Source of the DNA: Bacteroidota bacterium
Lineage (GTDB): Bacteria > Bacteroidota > Bacteroidia > Bacteroidales > Prolixibacteraceae
Length of the DNA: 12,440 nt
Reading direction: 5' to 3'
Assembly: GCA_030706665.1 (NCBI GenBank)
Contig: JAUZOB010000068.1
Location: forward strand, 1-12,440
Shown: in pieces, positions 7,538 to 12,440 of the stretch
How the letters are laid out: every line of letters starts with the position of its first letter
Numbering within the stretch: the stretch's first letter is position 1
The notes under the pieces: generated by a model
Seen by the model: the letters and a program-made list of their open reading frames with translations, nothing else
Databases searched by the model: none
What the model was told of the DNA's origin: nothing
Position numbers and translations under genes: made by a program

Positions 7538-8295
7538 TCTTTCTCTTCCCCGATTACCATTCCACGTCTGCTTCTTCCGAAGCTTCTGTAAGGATCTTTT
7601 TCTATCTCAACATCAGGTTCGCGAAGCTCGTCATCATGGATCCGAAATTTAAGGTATTTGATGGTAAGACCTCGATTAAGCCATTGTTGTTCGTAATAAG
7701 TATGAATGGAGAGTACCTCATCGACCATATCTGACTGATACAGATCGTCAGTGTTGCAAAGAATCTCAAATCCATTCTCTTTTGCCATGGCAAGAGTGTA
7801 CTGGTATTGAAAATTGCTATCGGTTTTAAGATTGATGATGCCTTCTGATTTTAGATATCGGCGATAAAGATTGATAAATCGGGTTGAAGTAAGCCTTTTT
7901 CGGGCCTTCTCCATTTGAGGATCAGGAAATGTGAGCCATATTTCAGAGACCTCACCGGGAGCAAAGAAACGATCGGTCATCTCAATATTTGTTCTGAGAA
8001 AACCAACATTATCTAAGCCTGCAGTAAGAGCATCTTTTGCTCCTTTCCACATACGGGCCCCTTTTATATCGATGCCGATGTAATTATTTTGGGGACAAAG
8101 GTGTCCGAGGTTAAAGGTATACTCGCCTTTTCCACAGCCCAATTCCAGGATCAGAGGTTTTGAAGTTTTAAAAAAATCACTGTTCCACTTTCCTTTAATT
8201 GGGTGATCTTCATGCCATACTTCCCGAAAAGGAGATTGAAGGACATTGTTGAATGTCTCCATTTCGGCAAACTTTGCCAGCTTATTCTTTCCCAA
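7534..8295 (-). CDS. trmB: tRNA (guanine-N7-)-methyltransferase TrmB
   Basis: 253 aa. TrmB uses S-adenosylmethionine to make m7G46 in the variable loop of tRNAs. The SAM-binding motif LELGCGKGEYT lies at about 50-60, followed by IGIDIKGARMW. The catalytic/substrate segment EIWLTFPDPQMEKARKRL carries the FPDP signature, and NLKTDS follows. The C-terminus ends in a basic SFGRSRRG stretch. The start is TTG at 8293-8295: an in-frame TAA lies five codons upstream (8308-8310) with no ATG between, and the resulting MGKNKLAKF opening is the one I expect for Bacteroidota TrmB. The first ATG would be codon 12 and would remove that conserved opening. It starts 17 bp after the gldH stop and overlaps the ATL gene by 4 bp. 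Confidence 0.94.
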   Translation of the reverse strand: MGKNKLAKFAEMETFNNVLQSPFREVWHEDHPIKGKWNSDFFKTSKPLILELGCGKGEYTFNLGHLCPQNNYIGIDIKGARMWKGAKDALTAGLDNVGFLRTNIEMTDRFFAPGEVSEIWLTFPDPQMEKARKRLTSTRFINLYRRYLKSEGIINLKTDSNFQYQYTLAMAKENGFEILCNTDDLYQSDMVDEVLSIHTYYEQQWLNRGLTIKYLKFRIHDDELREPDVEIEKDPYRSFGRSRRGMVIGEEKE

Positions 8296-8312
8296 AGATT
8301 TAAAAGTTTAAA

Positions 8313-8798
8313 TTATTTCTTTTTAATTTTCTCTATTCTGATTCCGACATCTCTGATGCCGGGTAGGAGGGTTTCTCTCATTCCATGTTGAATCTTGAAT
8401 CGGTAGGTGCCCGCGGTAGGGAAAAAAACTTTCCCTTTGTAAAGATGCTGACTATCATAGAGGTCCCCTAATCCTTTGCCCATCCATTTTCCGTGAATAT
8501 CTGCCAGGTTAAACTCAACCGTGTCGGTTATGCTTTTCCCTTTGGGCGGAGTGACTGTAAGGAACAGCCAAAGATTACTATTAGGATAATTCCCTTTATT
8601 CCGGATGTTTACATATAAGTTATACAAATTAACCGTATCCGAAATGTCAACGGCAAAATAGATTGTTGAATCCTGATGCCAACCATTTTTATCAACTTTT
8701 TGATATTTTTCGTATATCCTGTTCGGATCGCAGGATACAAGAAGGACTATCAGAAGCATCAGGAATGAGAGTGAGCCGATAAGCGATTTATTTCCCAT
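8313..8798 (-). CDS. gldH: gliding motility lipoprotein GldH
   Basis: 161 aa. A lipoprotein signal peptide with a long hydrophobic core ends in LLVSC, making C23 the lipidated residue. A compact beta-rich domain follows. It contains YVNIRNKGNYPNSNLWLF, a TVTPPKGKSITDTVEF stretch, the GKWMGKGLGDLYDSQ segment and a FKIQHGMRE tail, all of which match GldH as I know it. GldH is required for gliding in Flavobacterium and is tied to the Gld/T9SS apparatus; its biochemical role is unknown. The protein should sit in the envelope facing the periplasm. The ATG lies inside the 3' end of ricT (11-bp overlap), which implies translational coupling. Confidence 0.88.
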   Translation of the reverse strand: MGNKSLIGSLSFLMLLIVLLVSCDPNRIYEKYQKVDKNGWHQDSTIYFAVDISDTVNLYNLYVNIRNKGNYPNSNLWLFLTVTPPKGKSITDTVEFNLADIHGKWMGKGLGDLYDSQHLYKGKVFFPTAGTYRFKIQHGMRETLLPGIRDVGIRIEKIKKK

Positions 8799-10164
8799 TC
8801 TGATTGTTATTTGATTTAGGAATAATTGTTGGTCTGTTGCCTTTATTGGACGGATTGGGAGCTGTAACCGACGGTCCCTGAGTCCGATTCCCTTGAGCAG
8901 AAGGAGCCTTAGGTTGAACCGAAGGTGCTACTTGTGCCTTTGGTTGAGCCGGAGGTGTTACTTGTGCCTTTGGCTGAGACTGATTTGCTGTTTGGGGTCT
9001 GGGCTGAGGCGAATTCTGGACAGTGCCTGATGGATTCCCTCTCTTCTTCCGGTTTCTTTTTTTCCGATTTTGGTTTGATGGCTCATCAAAACGGGTAAGG
9101 CTCTCTTCTCCTACGGCGTTTGAGTAACTAAGCTCCCGATCAAGAGCAGAAGGCTGTGCTTTAGCGACAGAATCTTCAATTTTATCAATTGATTTTCCGT
9201 GTTGATTCAGACTGAGTATCTCTTTGACTTTCTCAACAGGAATAGCGATCTGGTTTGATGGAGCACATGCTTCCGGAGCATACCAATAAATACGCTTGAA
9301 TATATCAGCTTTCAGAAAGACATAACGACCCTTCTTCGTTTCCAACGCAATATTTGAAGGCGGGAAATCTTTCTGTGCATCAACATAGCAGTCGAGTTCA
9401 TAGTTGAGGCAACATTTCAGTTTCCCACACTGACCTGCTAGTTTCTGAGGGTTCAGTGATATTTCCTGATAGCGTGCAGCACTGGTAGTGACAGATACGA
9501 AGTTTGAAATCCAGGTACAGCAGCATAATTCCCGTCCACATGGACCAATTCCTCCGATTCTTCCTGCTTCCTGTCGGGCTCCGATTTGTTTCATCTCTAC
9601 ACGGATACGGAATGTTTCGGCAAGTACTTTGATTAATTGGCGGAAGTCAACCCTGTCTTCTGCGATGTAGTAAAAGATAGCTTTGGTTTTATCTCCCTGG
9701 TATTCTACATCACCGATCTTCATGTTAAGATTCAGGTTCGAGGCGATTTTTCTGGAACGTAACATGGTTTCCCGTTCCAACGCAATGGCTTCCTTCCACT
9801 TGTCAATATCTGCAGGTTTTGCTTTCCGATAGATCTTACGTAATTCACCATTGACATAAGTGACTTTGTGCTTCTTCATTTGTTGAATAACCAAATCGCC
9901 AACCAATGAAACAATCCCAATGTCGTGTCCCGGGTTCGCTTCAACTGCAATGATGTCACCAGGTCTGAGCTTTAATCCATTTGGATTTTGATAATAATCT
10001 TTCCGGGTGTTTTTAAACCTAACTTCGATAATATCAGTAGGGTTGATGGTATTTTGAACATCTCCTAACCAATCGTGGGCTTCTAATTTAGAACAACTTC
10101 CTGAATTAGGCGATGAGGAACATCCTCGTTCTTTGAGGTCAAATGTACAATCATAGCAACTCAT
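8788..10164 (-). CDS. ricT: PSP1 / RicT (YaaT) family protein with Pro/Gln-rich tail
   Basis: 458 aa. The core (about 45-320) matches PSP1 C-terminal domain proteins: RPGDIIAVEA (67-76), FYYIAEDRVDFRQLIK (164-179) and the cysteine-rich IGPCGRELCCCTW (206-218) and GQCGKLKCCLNYELDCY (244-260). In Bacillus, RicT forms the Y-complex with RicA and RicF, binds 4Fe-4S clusters and affects RNase Y-dependent RNA processing; which partners act here is unknown. Two extra parts stand out. An N-terminal cysteine set (C3, C6, C15, C24) could bind a metal. After about residue 365 a basic NRKKRNRKKRG patch leads into a Pro/Gln/Asn-rich, likely disordered tail with short repeats (QPKAQV-type). The gene overlaps gldH by 11 bp and lies 117 bp after holB. 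Confidence 0.9.
   Translation of the reverse strand: MSCYDCTFDLKERGCSSSPNSGSCSKLEAHDWLGDVQNTINPTDIIEVRFKNTRKDYYQNPNGLKLRPGDIIAVEANPGHDIGIVSLVGDLVIQQMKKHKVTYVNGELRKIYRKAKPADIDKWKEAIALERETMLRSRKIASNLNLNMKIGDVEYQGDKTKAIFYYIAEDRVDFRQLIKVLAETFRIRVEMKQIGARQEAGRIGGIGPCGRELCCCTWISNFVSVTTSAARYQEISLNPQKLAGQCGKLKCCLNYELDCYVDAQKDFPPSNIALETKKGRYVFLKADIFKRIYWYAPEACAPSNQIAIPVEKVKEILSLNQHGKSIDKIEDSVAKAQPSALDRELSYSNAVGEESLTRFDEPSNQNRKKRNRKKRGNPSGTVQNSPQPRPQTANQSQPKAQVTPPAQPKAQVAPSVQPKAPSAQGNRTQGPSVTAPNPSNKGNRPTIIPKSNNNQNGK
8911..8970. repeat. 30-bp tandem repeat in the ricT tail
   Basis: Two adjacent 30-bp units (8911-8940 and 8941-8970) match at 26 of 30 positions. They encode ten-residue repeats centred on QPKAQV followed by Ala/Pro. 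Weaker partial units lie on both sides. The length is a multiple of three, so changes in copy number would keep the reading frame. Confidence 0.7.
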
Positions 10165-10181
10165 ACAAAATATATATTAGA

Positions 10182-10207
10182 CTGACGGAAAAGCATATTA
10201 CCGTCAG
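10182..10207. promoter_or_regulatory. 7-bp stem-loop just upstream of ricT
   Basis: CTGACGG (10182-10188) and CCGTCAG (10201-10207) form a perfect 7-bp inverted repeat around a 12-nt A/T-rich loop, ending 17 nt before the ricT ATG. A TATTTTTG box on the minus strand (10230-10237) fits the Bacteroidota -7 consensus TAnnTTTG, which would place the stem in a short 5' leader of ricT. No good -33 element accompanies it. No T-tract follows on the minus strand, so it is a poor terminator for holB. Confidence 0.35.
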
Positions 10208-10281
10208 GAATGAACGTATAAAACAAATACAAAAATAGTTATAAAAAGCGTAGCATAAAAGTAGTACCTTCAGATTCAGGG

Positions 10282-11403
10282 TCAACGGATCAGCTTCGTT
10301 ATTTTAAGTGCCATATCCAGAAAAATGATCTTGGGATTCCCATTCATGCTGACATGAAGATACGATTTTTCAAATTCCTGTGAAATTGAAATTACATTCT
10401 TTTCATTGATAAAAGGAGAGAAGCGTGCTGAGAACTCAGATTCTTCGGACGACATGTATGAAATCTCCGGAGTGCGGGCGTTGGCGATAAAATTTTCTCG
10501 TATTTGTTTTAGACAGTAAAGAAGGAATGCTTTTTGTTTTTCACGACCGATGGCTGATATCTCATTGGCCCAAATAAAGAGGTCTGGTACTTTACGAGAG
10601 TAAGAAAGTCGCATTACTTCTTTAAACTTTTCAAGATAATAAAGGGTTTGCTCGTCCGGATTGAGCAGACTAAGTGCACGCAGGTAATTCCCATTTGAAA
10701 GGTTGATGATAGAATTCAAATCTTTACCTGCAATGTCTGGATGAGTCTCAAGTGCTTTTTTTAAAGAGTCTTCTGCAATGGGAGGGATATTCAGAAGCTG
10801 AGTTCTCGATCGGATTGTTCCCAATATCTGACTTTCGTTTTCACTCACCAGAAGAAACAATGTTTTAGCGGGTGGTTCTTCGATCATCTTAAGCAGTTTG
10901 TTGGCAGTAACGGGATTCATCTTCTCCGGCATCCAGATGATCATCACTTTGTACTCAGCTTCAAAAGTCTTAAGGTTTAGCTTCCGAATGATTTGGTCAC
11001 TTTCTTCCGTATAGATCATCCCCTGAGCATTTTCAGCTCCGATTGTATTTAACCACTGATCAAGATTAAAATAAGGGTTTGACAAAACCATCTCTCTCCA
11101 TTCCTTCAGATAATTGTCGCTAACCGATGATTTAAACTTTGAAGATTTAACAATCGGGAAGACAAAGTGAAGGTCAGGATGAATCAGTTTCTGGTATTTC
11201 TTACATTCAGGACAGACCCCGCATGAATCGTTCTCTTGAGGGTTGCGACATGAAATATACTGAGCGTAAGCTATTGCGAGGGCAAGCTTCCCGGATCCTT
11301 CCGGACCGGCCAATAGCTGAGCATGACTGATCCTCTGTTCTTTTACCGATCGGATCAGACGATGTTTAATATCTTCTTGCCCTACTATTTCTTTGAAAAA
11401 CAT
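10282..11403 (-). CDS. holB: DNA polymerase III delta' subunit (clamp loader)
   Basis: 373 aa from ATG 11403. Delta' is a non-catalytic AAA+ subunit of the clamp loader that helps load the sliding clamp during replication. The opening FFKEIVGQEDIKHRL is typical of the family. A P-loop GPEGSGK follows (33-39), then a four-cysteine zinc module (C52, C61, C64, C67; CGVCPEC), LLKMIEEPP (170-178) and the sensor region RSRTQ (198-202). This SRT takes the place of the SRC motif. The frame extends 17 codons further upstream, to a TTG at 11454, but that extension has no family match and its first codon falls in a likely -7 box, so the internal ATG is preferred. Delta' genes are variable; DnaX is unlikely because the C-terminal tau region is absent. 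Confidence 0.9.
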   Translation of the reverse strand: MFFKEIVGQEDIKHRLIRSVKEQRISHAQLLAGPEGSGKLALAIAYAQYISCRNPQENDSCGVCPECKKYQKLIHPDLHFVFPIVKSSKFKSSVSDNYLKEWREMVLSNPYFNLDQWLNTIGAENAQGMIYTEESDQIIRKLNLKTFEAEYKVMIIWMPEKMNPVTANKLLKMIEEPPAKTLFLLVSENESQILGTIRSRTQLLNIPPIAEDSLKKALETHPDIAGKDLNSIINLSNGNYLRALSLLNPDEQTLYYLEKFKEVMRLSYSRKVPDLFIWANEISAIGREKQKAFLLYCLKQIRENFIANARTPEISYMSSEESEFSARFSPFINEKNVISISQEFEKSYLHVSMNGNPKIIFLDMALKITKLIR

Positions 11404-11604
11404 GATTCTCGATTTGATTCTGTATGTTGTAGCGTAATGTCTACTACGAACCAAAAGTAAAAATTAATTTCGAAATAAAGGGACCCGCCCCCTCTGCCGG
11501 TTTAAGGGTTTGTTAAGATTTTCTCGCTGATATATTGCACAAACCTTAAAAGAAGGTTGAGATTTCGTATATTTGAGCTGTTGAAATTCATAAAATTATC
11601 ACAC
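11404..11604. promoter_or_regulatory. divergent holB / pgk promoter region
   Basis: The two genes diverge from this 201-bp region. On the plus strand TATATTTG (11568-11575) matches the Bacteroidota -7 element TAnnTTTG, 29 bp before the pgk ATG. On the minus strand TACTTTTG (11452-11459) does the same for holB, 48 bp before its ATG. Neither has a clear -33 TTG at the right distance. The pgk start has no Shine-Dalgarno sequence and is preceded by an A/T-rich leader. A GC-rich block (11481-11500) lies between the two boxes. Confidence 0.5.
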
Positions 11605-12440
11605 ATGCAAACTATTGAGACATACAATTTTGCAGGAAAAAGAGCATTGGTCCGTGTTGACTTTAATGTTCCTTTGAATGAAAATTTTCAGATTACTGAT
11701 GATACCCGTATGCGGGCTGCTCTTCCAACTATCAATGGAATCATTGAAAAAGGTGGTTCAGTAATTATCATGTCACATTTAGGTCGTCCTAAAAACGGTC
11801 CTGAAGATAAATTCTCTCTGAAACATCTTATTGCTCACCTTTCTGAATTGTTGGGCGGCCTCACAGTTAAAATTGCTCCTGATTGCATTGGTGCTGAAAC
11901 TAAGGCAATTGCAGAAGCATTAAAACCAGGCGAAGTTTTAGTTCTTGAAAACCTTCGTTTCCATAAAGAAGAAGAAAAAGGAGATGTAGAATTCGCTCGC
12001 CAGCTGTCAGAACTTGGTGATTGCTGGGTAAACGATGCATTCGGTACTGCTCATCGTGCACATGCTTCTACTGCAGTAATGGCACAATTCTTCCCCAATG
12101 ATAAATTATTCGGTTATTTGATCGCCAGTGAGCTCGAGAGCCTTGATAAAGTATTAAAAGCTCCTAAACGACCCCTTACTGCTATCATGGGTGGATCAAA
12201 AGTATCAAGTAAAATTACTATCATCGAAAATCTTCTTGACAAAGTTGACAACCTGATTATTGGTGGTGGTATGACTTTTACTTTTGTAAAAGCATTCGGT
12301 GGTAAAATCGGAAATTCTATCGTTGAAAACGATTATCTTGAGCTTGCAAAAGGTATTGTTAAAAAGGCAGAAGAAAAAGGTGTTAAGATTCACATCATGA
12401 CTGATGCGATTGCTGCTGATGCTTTCTCTAACGATGCTAA
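11605..12440 (+). CDS. pgk: phosphoglycerate kinase (3' end outside the window)
   Basis: About 278 of an expected 395-400 or so codons are present. The enzyme transfers phosphate between 1,3-bisphosphoglycerate and ADP in cytoplasmic glycolysis. Visible motifs are LVRVDFNVPL at the N-terminus, the substrate-binding SHLGRP, LENLRFHKEEE, the highly conserved NDAFGTAHRAHAST, IMGGSKVSSKI and the GGGMTFTF segment. Together they cover the N-terminal domain and the start of the nucleotide-binding domain. The ATG at 11605 gives the expected family N-terminus. The gene is intact as far as it goes and runs off the right edge. Confidence 0.97.
   Translation, partial: MQTIETYNFAGKRALVRVDFNVPLNENFQITDDTRMRAALPTINGIIEKGGSVIIMSHLGRPKNGPEDKFSLKHLIAHLSELLGGLTVKIAPDCIGAETKAIAEALKPGEVLVLENLRFHKEEEKGDVEFARQLSELGDCWVNDAFGTAHRAHASTAVMAQFFPNDKLFGYLIASELESLDKVLKAPKRPLTAIMGGSKVSSKITIIENLLDKVDNLIIGGGMTFTFVKAFGGKIGNSIVENDYLELAKGIVKKAEEKGVKIHIMTDAIAADAFSNDA

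Noticed and set aside
11404..11454. 17-codon N-terminal extension of holB
   Set aside because: The extra residues do not resemble delta', and the first codon (TTG) overlaps the likely -7 promoter box; ATG 11403 gives the normal family start.

Overview
The window looks like chromosomal core DNA of a member of the Bacteroidota, most likely a Bacteroidales/Marinilabiliales-type organism. Three type IX secretion/gliding genes (porX-, porW/sprE- and gldH-like) support this. So do a PSP1/RicT gene next to gldH, start sites with little sign of a Shine-Dalgarno sequence, and TAnnTTTG-type promoter boxes upstream of holB and pgk. I saw no CRISPR array, insertion sequence, phage gene, tRNA or rRNA.

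Layout. Positions 1-747 hold no credible gene, only degenerate repeats and a long imperfect hairpin. From 748 to 11403 all eight genes lie on the minus strand. Read in the direction of transcription they are holB (DNA polymerase III delta'), ricT/PSP1, gldH (lipoprotein), trmB (tRNA m7G46 methyltransferase), an alkyltransferase-like (ATL) gene, mrp (P-loop Fe-S carrier ATPase), porW (large TPR lipoprotein) and porX (response regulator with a PglZ domain). From ricT to mrp the genes overlap or are separated by at most 26 bp, so they are probably one operon. A 203-bp gap with a 9-bp dyad separates mrp from the tightly coupled porW-porX pair (9-bp gap). Beyond holB a divergent intergenic region leads to pgk on the plus strand, which is cut off by the window end.

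How the genes relate. The T9SS is the protein export machine of Bacteroidota. PorW/SprE is a periplasm-facing outer-membrane lipoprotein of that system, GldH is a lipoprotein needed for gliding/T9SS function, and PorX is the cytoplasmic regulator. Here the structural lipoprotein PorW and the regulator PorX are neighbours and probably co-transcribed, while gldH sits in a housekeeping operon of DNA replication, RNA processing, tRNA modification and Fe-S genes.

I did not find a clearly new system. The observations most worth checking are the enlarged PorW, with a duplicated C-terminal domain split by a repeat-rich linker, and its TTG start behind a dyad-bearing leader. Next come the Mrp protein that has lost the CXXC motif, the cysteine-rich N-terminus of RicT, and the repeat remnants in the 747-bp gene-free stretch.
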